Shown here piece by piece: positions 6,755 through 14,281 of a stretch of DNA of 19,673 nucleotides. The stretch is from JBPCPM01 sp050999155 (GTDB lineage: Bacteria; Actinomycetota; Thermoleophilia; Solirubrobacterales; 70-9). A model generated the notes under the pieces. That model saw only the letters and a list, made by a program, of their open reading frames with translations. It was not told where the DNA came from and ran no database searches. Numbering within the stretch: the stretch's first letter is position 1; every line of letters begins with the position of its first letter. The position numbers and the translations under genes are program-made. The stretch is from NCBI GenBank assembly GCA_050999155.1, contig JBPCPM010000079.1, positions 1-19,673 on the forward strand, written 5' to 3'.

Positions 6755-8134
6755 ATGTCCAGCGTCACGACCGAGGCAACCGAGCCGGTGCGCGGGGCTC
6801 GACACGTTCGGGCCCCCCGCCCGACCGTGAGCCGGCCCGGATGGGCTGTTCTCGTCGCCCTGGCCATCGTCCTCGTGGCGGGAACGGCCCTCCGGGTCTC
6901 CGCCACGCTCGATCCGAACGGCTACAGCTCGCCCGACGAGCTCAACTACACGATCCTCGGCACGACGATCGCTACCGGAGGCAGCTACGCCGCGGCCCTG
7001 AACACGGGCTACGGCGAGGCCTACCATTGGCCTCCGGGGACTCCGCTGTTGTTCGCCGCCTCCCATGAGCTGACCGGGGACCTCGGCCCGAACCCGGCCT
7101 ACTGGGCGCAGACCGTCGTCGGCGTCCTGCTCATCGTCATCTGCATGCTGCTCGCGGCGCGGCTGGCCGGATGGTGGGCCGCCGTCGCCGCGGGGGGCGC
7201 GGTGGCGTTGTACCCGCCGCTGATCCGCCAGAGCGGCGACCTGCTCTCGGAGCCGCTGGGGGCGCTGGCGCTCGCGGCTGCGGCTCTCGGGGTCCTGTGG
7301 GCCTGGGAACGACGCTCGGTGTGGTGGTTCGCCGTTCCCGGGGCGGCGCTTGCCGTCCTGGTGCTCACGCGCACCGACCACCTGCTGCTGCCGGCGTTCG
7401 CCACCCTGCTGGTGGGCGTCGCGCTGTGGCGTCGCGACGGCCTGGCCCGCGGCGCGGCGGGCGCGGCGGTGATGGCCGCCGCGACCTTGGTGCTCGTGCT
7501 GCCGTGGGTCCTGCACGCCTCGGCTGCTCTCGAAAAGCCGGTCCCGATCACCACCGGCGGTGGGTCGGCCCTGTTCGTCGGGACCTACCTGCCGGGCGAC
7601 GGGAGAACCGGCGGGCTCAAGCGCGCCCTGGCCGACGAGGCCCGGGCGCTGAATCCCAAGTTCCGCGACACCCCGACCTCCGAGCTGCCCGCCGGTGCGG
7701 CCCTGGCCGTGATCGCGGCGCGACACCCTGACCTCAGCCGCGAAGAGGCGGTCCAGCGCGAAGGCCGGCGCAACCTCGTGCGCTATGGGCTCGGCCAGCC
7801 GATCGATTTCACGTCGATGATGGTCGCCAAGAGCTGGCGGATGTGGACGAACCCCTTCTCGGGCGGTGGATACGCGAACACCGGGCTCGACCGGCTCTGG
7901 CATCGGATCCTGCTGGCCTTCGGCGCCGCCGGTCTGGTCCTGGCCCTGTGGCGGACCCGGCACCCCGCGTTGCTGTTCTGCCTGCTGGCCCTGGTGCTGG
8001 GCTCGGGCATCCACGCGATCGTGGTCAGCCAGCCCCGTTACAACCTGCCGCTCATGCCGTTGCTGCTGACCGCCGGGGCGATCGGCTGGGCGCGTGCGCT
8101 CGGAGCCCGCCCCGCCGGCCGAGTGCGCTCGTGA
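6755..8134 (+). CDS. GT-C family membrane glycosyltransferase (ArnT/PMT-like), copy 2
   Basis: Polytopic membrane protein of 459 aa, a full-length paralog of the gene at 1020-2405 with roughly half of positions identical by eye. Shared blocks include TTIATGG, WPPG.P, TGDLGP, SGDLLSEPLG, LVLTR.DHLLLP, LFVGTYLPG and RYNLPLMP. A 30-residue polar N-terminus precedes the first helix (about 31-48). Asp61-Glu62 in YSSPDELNY is the expected GT-C catalytic pair in the first outer loop. The sugar donor is presumably polyprenyl-linked and the acceptor is unknown. Its stop overlaps the GTG of the next gene by 4 nt, and that gene overlaps the one after it by 8 nt, so the three genes form a coupled operon. 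Copy 1 has no such partners. Confidence 0.8.
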   Translation: MSSVTTEATEPVRGARHVRAPRPTVSRPGWAVLVALAIVLVAGTALRVSATLDPNGYSSPDELNYTILGTTIATGGSYAAALNTGYGEAYHWPPGTPLLFAASHELTGDLGPNPAYWAQTVVGVLLIVICMLLAARLAGWWAAVAAGGAVALYPPLIRQSGDLLSEPLGALALAAAALGVLWAWERRSVWWFAVPGAALAVLVLTRTDHLLLPAFATLLVGVALWRRDGLARGAAGAAVMAAATLVLVLPWVLHASAALEKPVPITTGGGSALFVGTYLPGDGRTGGLKRALADEARALNPKFRDTPTSELPAGAALAVIAARHPDLSREEAVQREGRRNLVRYGLGQPIDFTSMMVAKSWRMWTNPFSGGGYANTGLDRLWHRILLAFGAAGLVLALWRTRHPALLFCLLALVLGSGIHAIVVSQPRYNLPLMPLLLTAGAIGWARALGARPAGRVRS

Positions 8135-8724
8135 CCGACCGACAGGAGCAGGGGCAGCGGCTCGGGGAGCTGCCCGAGCGGTTGGACCCGGGTGCTCGCT
8201 GGGCCTGGCGGATGGGCGGCGCGGGGGCTGCCGCCGTCCTGCTGGGCGTGGCCCTGCCCGCGCTGCGGGAGGGTCTCGCCGAATCGGACGCCCCCGCCCT
8301 CGTGTCGGCCCTCGCCCAGGCCCTCGTCGTCCTGATCGCCGTCGCCGGCGTTGTCGTGGTTCCCGAGGTCCGGTGGCGGCGGTGGCGGTTCGCCATTCGC
8401 GAGCACGAGGTCGACGTCCAGCACGGGCTGCTGTCGATCGAGCGCACCCTCGTGCCGATCTCGCGGATCCAGCACGTGGCCACGGGCCAGGGGCCGATCC
8501 AGCGGATGTTCGGCCTCGCGACCGTGACCCTGCACACCGCGGCCGGCGAGACGTCCATCCCTCAGCTCGGCGAGCAGCGGGCCGCAGAGGTCCGGCGGCA
8601 GATCGCCGACCTCGCGCGGCCGGACGAGGACCGCGCGGACAGCGCCGGGGAGCCGGAACCCGGGCCGCCCGCCGAGTGGCGCGCGGAAGAAGCTCCCACC
8701 GGCGAGGCACCACCCGATGGCTGA
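8131..8724 (+). CDS. membrane PH-domain protein (DUF304/bPH_2, YdbS-like)
   Basis: Protein of 197 aa starting at GTG 8131, which overlaps the upstream stop as GTGA. Two membrane helices (about 26-46 and 56-77) are followed by a bacterial pleckstrin-homology domain (about 85-160) beginning WRRWRFAIREHEVDVQHGLLS. It includes the typical VPISRIQHVATGQGPIQRMFGLATVTLHT stretch, seen here in two pieces: VPISRIQHVATGQGPIQRMF and GLATVTLHT. The tail is acidic and Pro-rich. The small two-helix plus one PH plan followed by a larger multi-PH gene is the arrangement of Bacillus subtilis ydbS-ydbT, a SigW-controlled pair linked to resistance to bacteriocin-like compounds. A role in envelope defence or homeostasis is inferred from that, not shown here. 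Confidence 0.8.
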   Translation: MTDRQEQGQRLGELPERLDPGARWAWRMGGAGAAAVLLGVALPALREGLAESDAPALVSALAQALVVLIAVAGVVVVPEVRWRRWRFAIREHEVDVQHGLLSIERTLVPISRIQHVATGQGPIQRMFGLATVTLHTAAGETSIPQLGEQRAAEVRRQIADLARPDEDRADSAGEPEPGPPAEWRAEEAPTGEAPPDG

Positions 8725-10126
8725 GGTCAAACCGCAACGGCTGCACCCGGCCGCGCTCGTGCTCGCGGCTGGCCGGTCGCTGCGCGAGCTGCTGGTCCCG
8801 CTGGTGCTCGGCGGAGGCATCGCCGCGACCGGCCCCGGCTCGGGGATCGGCGTCATCGGAGTGACGGCGCTGGGTCTGGTCGCGGCGGCGGGGCTCGGCT
8901 TCGCCTCGTGGCGCGCGACGACCTGGGAGGTCAGCGAGGGCGAGGTCCGGCTGCGCAGCGGGATCGTCCAGCGCTCGCTGATCGAGGTGCCGTTGGAGCG
9001 CGTCGAGGCGCTCGACACCACCCGGGGACCGATCCAGCGGCTGTTCGGTGTCGTCGGCGTCCGGATCCAGGCCGCGGGCGGCGGCAAGGCGCCCGAGATC
9101 GTGCTCGGGGCGCTGTCGGATGAGGCACTTACCGCGTTGCGTACGGCCATCGAGCGGTCGGGCGCCGGGGCGGCGACGCCGGCTGACAACGCACCGGCGT
9201 TTCCTGCCCGGGCCTTGGGCGCCCGCGGCATGGTCGTGGCCGCGCTGACCGCCGGACAGCTCGGCGCGATCGTGCCGCTGCTCGTGGCCGCCAGCCAGCT
9301 GGCCGACGACGTGCTCGGGCCCAAGGCAGGCGAGACGGTCGAAGGCCTGCTGCCCACCGGGGCCGCCGAGGCCGTTCTCGCGGCCGGGGGGCTGCTCGGA
9401 GTCGCCTGGATCCTGTCGATCGCCGGCTCGGTGATCGCCTTCGCGAGGTTTCGCGTGACCCGTGAGCCACAGCGGCTACGCATCACCCGTGGCCTCCTTT
9501 CCCGCCACGAGTCCAGCGTCCCCGTAGGCCGAGTCTTGGCCGTACGGATCGTGGAGGGCATCCTGCGCCAGCCGTTCGGCCTGGCATCCGTGCGCGTCGA
9601 GACGGCCGGCTACGGCGCCGAGGCCGCGATCCGCACGACCCTGTTCCCCCTCCTGCCGCGTGACCAGATCCCGGCCCTGCTCGACGAGCTACTCCCGGAG
9701 CTGGCGCCGACCACGCTCGAGCTCGAGGGGCTGCCCGCCCGGGCCCGGCGTCGCTACCTCGTGGTGCCGATCGCCGCGGGCCTGACCGTGGCAGCGGTGG
9801 CGGCGCTGATCGACCCGGCGGCGGGAGCCGTCGCGATCGCGGTGCCGCTGGTGCTCGGCCTCTGGGGCTGGTTTCGGTTCCGCGCCGCCGGCTCGGAGCT
9901 GCGCGAGGGCCGGCTGGCGCTGCGATTCCGGCGCCTGGCCCGCACGACGATGGTCGTGCGGCCCGGGTGCGTCGACCTGCGCACCCTGTCGGTCAATCCC
10001 CTGCAGCGCCGCGCTGCGCTGGCGAGCTTCGAGATCGGCCTGGCCTCGAAGGGCACCGCGCGGGTCTCGCACCTCGACGCGGGCACGGCGCGCTCCCTGG
10101 CCGCCCGGCTCGCCACCGCGCCGTAG
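8717..10126 (+). CDS. membrane protein with three PH domains (YdbT-like)
   Basis: Protein of 469 aa whose ATG at 8717 overlaps the upstream stop by 8 nt. Three bPH_2-type segments alternate with paired membrane helices. The first (about 55-150) contains WEVSEGEVRLRSGIVQRSLI and the signature RGPIQRLFGVVGVRIQ. The second (about 250-345) contains FRVTREPQRLRITRGLLSRH and RQPFGLASVRVETAG. The third (about 400-465) contains LREGRLALRFRRLARTTMVV and NPLQRRAALASFEIG. Hydrophobic pairs sit at about 20-55, 185-245 and 348-388. Length and layout match YdbT. The shared 'P(I/L)QR.FG' motif shows that the two PH proteins are related. Convergent with gatB across a repeat-bearing gap. Confidence 0.8.
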   Translation: MAEVKPQRLHPAALVLAAGRSLRELLVPLVLGGGIAATGPGSGIGVIGVTALGLVAAAGLGFASWRATTWEVSEGEVRLRSGIVQRSLIEVPLERVEALDTTRGPIQRLFGVVGVRIQAAGGGKAPEIVLGALSDEALTALRTAIERSGAGAATPADNAPAFPARALGARGMVVAALTAGQLGAIVPLLVAASQLADDVLGPKAGETVEGLLPTGAAEAVLAAGGLLGVAWILSIAGSVIAFARFRVTREPQRLRITRGLLSRHESSVPVGRVLAVRIVEGILRQPFGLASVRVETAGYGAEAAIRTTLFPLLPRDQIPALLDELLPELAPTTLELEGLPARARRRYLVVPIAAGLTVAAVAALIDPAAGAVAIAVPLVLGLWGWFRFRAAGSELREGRLALRFRRLARTTMVVRPGCVDLRTLSVNPLQRRAALASFEIGLASKGTARVSHLDAGTARSLAARLATAP

Positions 10127-10164
10127 CACCGCGCCGGGAGGCCGAACCGAGGCCCGCACCGGGC

Positions 10165-10289
10165 CGAACCCTACGAACACGCCGCTATAGGGGGCAAAAT
10201 GTCGAGTTCGGCCCCGGACCGCGGCGCGACGGGGGCGAACCCTGCGAACACGTCACGGTAGGGGGCAAAACGTTGGGTTCGACCCCGGG
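10165..10289. repeat. two diverged copies of a ~54-bp element, period 71 bp, in the convergent gap
   Basis: Copy 1 is 10165-10218 and copy 2 is 10236-10289; I count 44 of 54 matching positions, and nine of ten differences are transitions. Conserved blocks are CGAACCCT, CGAACACG, TAGGGGGCAAAA and GTTCG followed by CCCCGG. Within each copy the opening CGAACCC can pair with the closing GTTCG region; copy 2 pairs perfectly (CGAACCC/GGGTTCG). Copy 2 also has a possible inner ACGT/ACGT pairing. The element fills most of the 177 bp between the convergent YdbT-like and gatB genes. It could be a bidirectional terminator, a REP-like element or a protein-binding array. No open reading frame of interest lies in it. 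Confidence 0.7.
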
Positions 10290-10303
10290 CGGGCGGCTCG
10301 GAG

Positions 10304-11758
10304 CTAGCCGAGGCCGAGCTTTTCGCGAACGATGGCGGTGACCTGCTTGCCGTCGGCCCGGCCTTGGGCCTCGCGCATGACGGCGCCGATGATGGGGCCG
10401 ATCGCCTTCATCTCGCCGTTGCGGATCTTCTGGACGGCATCGGGGTTGGCCTCCATGGCGCGCTCGACCATGGCATCGAGCTCGGAGCTGTCGGACACGC
10501 CCCCCAGGCCCTCGGCCTCGACGACCGTGGCGGGATCGCGTCCGTCGGCGACCATGTGGCCGAGCACGTCGCGTGCCGCCTGGTTGCTCACCTCCCCGGC
10601 CTGGACCATCGCGATCAGCTCGGCCAGGGCCTGCGGCGTGACCGGGGCATCGGCGAGCGTGTCGTGGCCGTGCTCGCGCACGCGGGCCACGAGGTCGCCG
10701 GTCACCCACTTCGCCGCAGCCTGCGCGTCGGGCGCCGGATCAGCCGCGAGGACCTGCTCGTAGAAGCCGCCGAGGCTGTCGTCGAAGGCCAGCAGCCGCG
10801 CCACGTCGTCGGAGAGGCCGAGCGTGTCGCGGTAGCGCTCGTGGCGGGCGCCGGGGAGCTCGGGCAGCGCCTCGCGGGCCTCGCGCAGCATCGTCTCCGT
10901 CGGCACGACCGGGACGAGGTCGGGCTCGGGGAAGTAGCGGTAGTCGTGGGCCTGCTCCTTGGAGCGCAGCGTGGTCAGCGAGCCGCTGGAGGGGTCGTAG
11001 TGCATCGTCGCCTGCTCGACCGCGTCGCCCGCCTCGATGACCGCGAGCTGGCGGGCCAGCTCGGCCTCCACCCCGCGCTCGAGGAACCGGAGGCTGTCCA
11101 GGTTCTTGAGCTCGGTCTTGACGCCGAGCTCGGCGCCGGGACGCCGGATCGAGACGTTCGCGTCGCAGCGCAGGCTCCCCTCCTCCATGTTCGCGTCCGA
11201 CACCCCGATCTGGCGCACGGTGGTGCGCAGCAGCTGCAGCCACTCGCGCGCCTGGGCAGGGGTCTCGATGTCGGGCTCGGAGACGATCTCCAGCAGCGGC
11301 GTGCCTCCCCGGTTGAAGTCGACCATCGACGATCCGGAGCCGTGAATCCGGCCCGACTCTCCGACGTGGGTGAGCTTGGCCGCGTCCTCTTCGAGGTGGA
11401 CCCGGTGGACCCGCACGCCGCCCAGGGTGCCGGCGCTACCGAGCGGAATGTCGTACTGGCTGATCTGGTAGCCCTTGGGCAGGTCGGGGTAGAAGTAGTT
11501 CTTGCGGTGGAAGATCGACCGCGGGGCGATCTCGCAGCCCAGGGCCTCGGCGACCATCAGCCCGTACTGGATGGCCTGGGCGTTGACCGTGGGCAATGTG
11601 CCGGGGTGGCCGAGGCACACCGGGCACACGTGCGTGTTGGGCTCGTCACCGAACGACAGCCGGCAGCCACAGAACATCTTGGTCTGCGTCTGCAGCTGGA
11701 CGTGGATCTCCAGCCCGATGACGGGCTCGTAGCCCTTGGCGGCAAGCTCGGCGATCAT
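10304..11758 (-). CDS. gatB: Asp-tRNA(Asn)/Glu-tRNA(Gln) amidotransferase subunit B
   Basis: tRNA-binding kinase subunit of GatCAB, 484 aa, which phosphorylates the mischarged aspartyl or glutamyl group before amidation. It opens with EPVIGLEIHVQLQTQTKMFC. The zinc site is Cys30/Cys32 (CGC) and Cys45/Cys48 (CPVC). LPKGYQISQYDIPL and DFNRGGTPLLEIVSEPD are family signatures. The C-terminal YqeY-like tail domain (about 340-484) ends with NGEMKAIGPIIGAVMREAQG. ATG 11758 overlaps the gatA stop as ATGA, so it is translationally coupled. Length is normal for GatB. The complex implies that Gln-tRNA and/or Asn-tRNA is made by transamidation in this organism. Confidence 0.97.
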   Translation of the reverse strand: MIAELAAKGYEPVIGLEIHVQLQTQTKMFCGCRLSFGDEPNTHVCPVCLGHPGTLPTVNAQAIQYGLMVAEALGCEIAPRSIFHRKNYFYPDLPKGYQISQYDIPLGSAGTLGGVRVHRVHLEEDAAKLTHVGESGRIHGSGSSMVDFNRGGTPLLEIVSEPDIETPAQAREWLQLLRTTVRQIGVSDANMEEGSLRCDANVSIRRPGAELGVKTELKNLDSLRFLERGVEAELARQLAVIEAGDAVEQATMHYDPSSGSLTTLRSKEQAHDYRYFPEPDLVPVVPTETMLREAREALPELPGARHERYRDTLGLSDDVARLLAFDDSLGGFYEQVLAADPAPDAQAAAKWVTGDLVARVREHGHDTLADAPVTPQALAELIAMVQAGEVSNQAARDVLGHMVADGRDPATVVEAEGLGGVSDSSELDAMVERAMEANPDAVQKIRNGEMKAIGPIIGAVMREAQGRADGKQVTAIVREKLGLG

Positions 11759-13218
11759 CGGGCCTGGGCCGCGCGGGCCGGGGGCAGGGCGTCGAAGCCG
11801 ATGGCCTGCTCGAGGGCGTAGGCGGCGTCGAGGAGACGGGTCTCGCTGAACGCCGGTCCGGCGAGCTGCACGCCGACGGGCAGCGGCGGTCCGCCGCCGT
11901 CAGGCTCGGCGAGCCCGGCCGGGAGCGACAGGGCCGGGATGCCGGCCAGCGACATCGGGACGGTGCAGTAGTCGTTGAGGTACATAGCCAGGGGATCGTC
12001 GGTCTTGGCGCCCAGCCCGAAGGAGACGGTGGGCGAGGTCGGGGTGACGATGAAGTCGAAGTCCCCGAATGCCCGGTCGAAGTCCTCGACGATCCGCGTG
12101 CGGACCTGCTGGGCGCTGCGGTAGTAGGCGTCGTAGTAGCCCGAGGACAGCGCGTAGGTGCCGAGCATGATCCGGCGCTTGACCTCGGGCCCGAAGCCCT
12201 CGGCCCGCGTGCGCTCGTAGCTCGCGGTCAGGTCGGCGGCGTCGGCGCGGTGGCCGTAGCGCACGCCGTCGAAGCGGGCGAGGTTGGCCGACGCCTCGGC
12301 GGGGGCGATCACGTAGTACGCCGAGAGGCCGCGGCGCGTGTTGGGCATCGTCGTCTCGGCGACCTCGCCGCCCAGCGCGGTGATCCGCTGCAGCGTCTGC
12401 TCGAAGACCTGCTGCACCCCGGACTCGATGCCCTCCGCCTCACCGGACAGCTCGCGAACCACACCGAAGCGCAGGCCCTCGAGGTCCTGGCGGGACGGCA
12501 TCTCGACGCCGCCGTCGATGCCGACGCAGGTGGAGTCGCAGGCGTCGGCGCCCTGGAGGCGGCCGAGCATGAGCGCAGCGTCGGTGATGTCCCGGGTCAG
12601 GGGCCCGCACTGGTCCAGCGACGAGGCGAAGGCGATCATCCCGTAGCGCGAGATCGCGCCGTAGGTCGGCTTGAGCCCGACGATCCCGCACAGCGCAGCC
12701 GGCTGGCGGATCGACCCGCCCGTGTCGGTGCCCAGCGCCCAGGGGGCCAGCCCGCCGGCGACGGCGGCGGCCGAGCCGCCAGACGACCCGCCGGGGACGC
12801 GGCCAGGGTCCCAGGGGTTGAGAACCGGCCCGAAGGCCGAGTTCTCGTTCGACGAGCCCATGGCGAACTCGTCCATGTTCGTCTTGCCCAACACCCGGGC
12901 CCCGGCACGGGTCATCTGCGCCACGGCGGTGCTGGTGTAGGGCGGGATGTAGCCCTCGAGGATGCGCGAGGCCGCAGTCGTAGGAATGCCCTCGGTGCAG
13001 AAGATGTCCTTCACGGCCACCGGCACCCCGGCGAGCGGCGACCCAGGGTCCCCGGAGCCCCCCTCGCACCGGCACAGGTAGGCGTTGAGCTCGTCGTCGT
13101 CGACGCGGTCGGCGTAGGCGGCGAACAGCTCGTCGGTGTCGAGGTCGCCGGCCCCGATCGCGCTGATCGCCGCGGCAGCGGTCAGCTCGCGCAGCTGGGC
13201 GGTGTCGGCGACGGCCAC
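11755..13218 (-). CDS. gatA: Asp-tRNA(Asn)/Glu-tRNA(Gln) amidotransferase subunit A
   Basis: Amidase subunit of GatCAB, 487 aa, which releases ammonia from glutamine for transfer to the mischarged tRNA. The Ser-cisSer-Lys triad is visible: Lys70 in VPVAVKDIF, Ser145 in PGGSSGGSAA and Ser169 in GTDTGGSIRQP. Spacings of 75 and 24 residues equal those of characterised GatA enzymes. The open frame continues upstream to 13491, but that part overlaps gatC in another frame. GTG 13218, one base after the gatC stop, gives the normal family length. No second in-frame stop or lesion is seen. Confidence 0.96.
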   Translation of the reverse strand: MAVADTAQLRELTAAAAISAIGAGDLDTDELFAAYADRVDDDELNAYLCRCEGGSGDPGSPLAGVPVAVKDIFCTEGIPTTAASRILEGYIPPYTSTAVAQMTRAGARVLGKTNMDEFAMGSSNENSAFGPVLNPWDPGRVPGGSSGGSAAAVAGGLAPWALGTDTGGSIRQPAALCGIVGLKPTYGAISRYGMIAFASSLDQCGPLTRDITDAALMLGRLQGADACDSTCVGIDGGVEMPSRQDLEGLRFGVVRELSGEAEGIESGVQQVFEQTLQRITALGGEVAETTMPNTRRGLSAYYVIAPAEASANLARFDGVRYGHRADAADLTASYERTRAEGFGPEVKRRIMLGTYALSSGYYDAYYRSAQQVRTRIVEDFDRAFGDFDFIVTPTSPTVSFGLGAKTDDPLAMYLNDYCTVPMSLAGIPALSLPAGLAEPDGGGPPLPVGVQLAGPAFSETRLLDAAYALEQAIGFDALPPARAAQAR

Positions 13219-13219
13219 G

Positions 13220-13516
13220 TCAGCCCTCGTCGGCGGCCTGCGGGGACGGGACCGAGAACTGGCCGTCGCGGACGGCGGGGGCGGGTTCGAGCATCCGCTC
13301 CTTGGGCGAGCTCGGCCGCGGCTCATCGGGTCGCAGGACGTTCTCCAGGCGCACCACGTGTGAGGTGGGCTCGACGCCCTCGAGGTCGAGCTCGGACATC
13401 TGGTCGACGTGGTCGAGGATCGACGACAGCTCGCCGGCCATCCGCTGCACCTCGTCCTCGGTGAGGGCGAGGCGGGCCAGGCGCGCCACATGAAGGACCT
13501 CGTCGCGGGCGATCAC
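13220..13516 (-). CDS. gatC: Asp-tRNA(Asn)/Glu-tRNA(Gln) amidotransferase subunit C
   Basis: Small subunit of 98 aa that wraps around and stabilises GatA and GatB. The sequence shows the GatC pattern: EVLHVARLARLALTEDEV near the start, then LSSILDHVDQMSELDLEGVE, then LRPDEP, and a C-terminal stretch with APAVRDGQFSVP. GTG 13516 is chosen because residues align from the family's usual N-terminus and a -10 box ends 7 nt before it. It is the first gene of the gatC-gatA-gatB operon, so the -10 box at 13529-13524 probably drives all three. It is divergent from the DUF2238-like gene. Confidence 0.92.
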   Translation of the reverse strand: MIARDEVLHVARLARLALTEDEVQRMAGELSSILDHVDQMSELDLEGVEPTSHVVRLENVLRPDEPRPSSPKERMLEPAPAVRDGQFSVPSPQAADEG

Positions 13517-13523
13517 GCCGGGC

Positions 13524-13529
13524 AGTGTA
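13524..13529 (-). promoter_or_regulatory. -10 box of the gatCAB operon, probably leaderless
   Basis: TACACT on the minus strand ends 7 nt before GTG 13516, so transcription would begin at the start codon. No ribosome-binding site is present and the -35 region is poor. Confidence 0.4.
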
Positions 13530-13589
13530 TGAACCCGACACGCGCCGCGAGCCCCGGCGCCGCCGGCCCGGCCGCGATCATCGACGCCG

Positions 13590-14186
13590 ATGCCCGGCTC
13601 CGATCGGACTCTCCGCTGGCCCCGATGGCTCAACGGCGCCGTGAAGCTCGTGTTCGTCGGGCTGCTGGTGTTCTCGGTGATCGCCGCCGGCCAGCCGCAG
13701 TTCGCGGGCAAGGCAATGGGCACGCGCGCAGCGGTGTATCCGATCGCCGCGTTGATCGTGCCGCTGGTGTGGCTCGCCACAGGGCGGCGCGGACCGTATC
13801 CCCACCTGATCGACGCGCTTGTCGTCGTGCCGTTCGTCATCGACCTGGGCGGCAACGCGGCCGACCTCTACGACAGCCTCGTCTGGTTCGACGACGTCGC
13901 CCACCTCGTCAACTGGATGCTGCTCGTGATCGCCGTCGGCTTGACGCTCGCCCGGGGGGCGCTGGCTCCGCCGGTGGTGGCCGGGCTCGCCCTGGGCTTC
14001 GGGGCGACAACACACATCATCTGGGAGATCGGCGAGTACCTGGTCACCCAGATCTCGGACTCGAACCTGTTTCTCACCTACGAGGACACGATCGGCGACC
14101 TCGCGCTGTCGTTGACCGGGTCGTTCCTGGGCGCCGCCACCGTCTGGGTGCTGACGCGCCGGGCGCGCCCGTCCCAGCCCCGATAG
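13590..14186 (+). CDS. DUF2238/YjdF-like integral membrane protein
   Basis: Membrane protein of 198 aa with about five or six hydrophobic helices (roughly 17-35, 47-64, 73-90, 104-121, 124-145 and 168-188). Charged residues lie inside or beside helices: Asp85 in VIDLGGNAADLYD, Asp101-Asp102 and His105 in WFDDVAHLVNW, and His142, Glu146 and Glu149 in THIIWEIGEY. YEDTIGDLALSLTGSFLGA closes the protein. A D..H motif, an E..E helix and a D(T)xxDL motif together resemble DUF2238/YjdF, whose function is unknown. Conserved acid and histidine residues in membrane helices could bind a metal, but that is inference. The gap to gatC is 73 bp. Confidence 0.6.
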   Translation: MPGSDRTLRWPRWLNGAVKLVFVGLLVFSVIAAGQPQFAGKAMGTRAAVYPIAALIVPLVWLATGRRGPYPHLIDALVVVPFVIDLGGNAADLYDSLVWFDDVAHLVNWMLLVIAVGLTLARGALAPPVVAGLALGFGATTHIIWEIGEYLVTQISDSNLFLTYEDTIGDLALSLTGSFLGAATVWVLTRRARPSQPR

Positions 14187-14281
14187 GGGGCAGGCCGGCC
14201 CGGCCGCGTGCCCTGACGCTGGAAGGCGCCGGTGCTGCGGCCTACGATGGCGCACCCTTCACGCCGCTCGCCACCCACGTC

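Noticed and set aside
6572..8746. 724-codon minus-strand open frame over the second glycosyltransferase and the YdbS-like gene
   Set aside because: Composition is Arg/Gly/Pro-rich low complexity, and the opposite strand encodes clear protein families with coupled starts.
10275..10286. GGGTTCGACCCC resembling a tRNA T-arm
   Set aside because: No acceptor, D-arm or anticodon arm can be built around it, and the same place in the partner copy breaks the stem. It belongs to the 71-bp repeat.
10364..11821. 485-codon plus-strand open frame over gatB
   Set aside because: It is antisense to a full-length GatB with all motifs, and shows no domain of its own.
14177..14191. GCCCC/GGGGC hairpin with loop GATAG at the end of the DUF2238-like gene
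   Set aside because: Only five base pairs, overlapping the stop codon, in DNA where such short GC stems are frequent; not enough for a terminator call.
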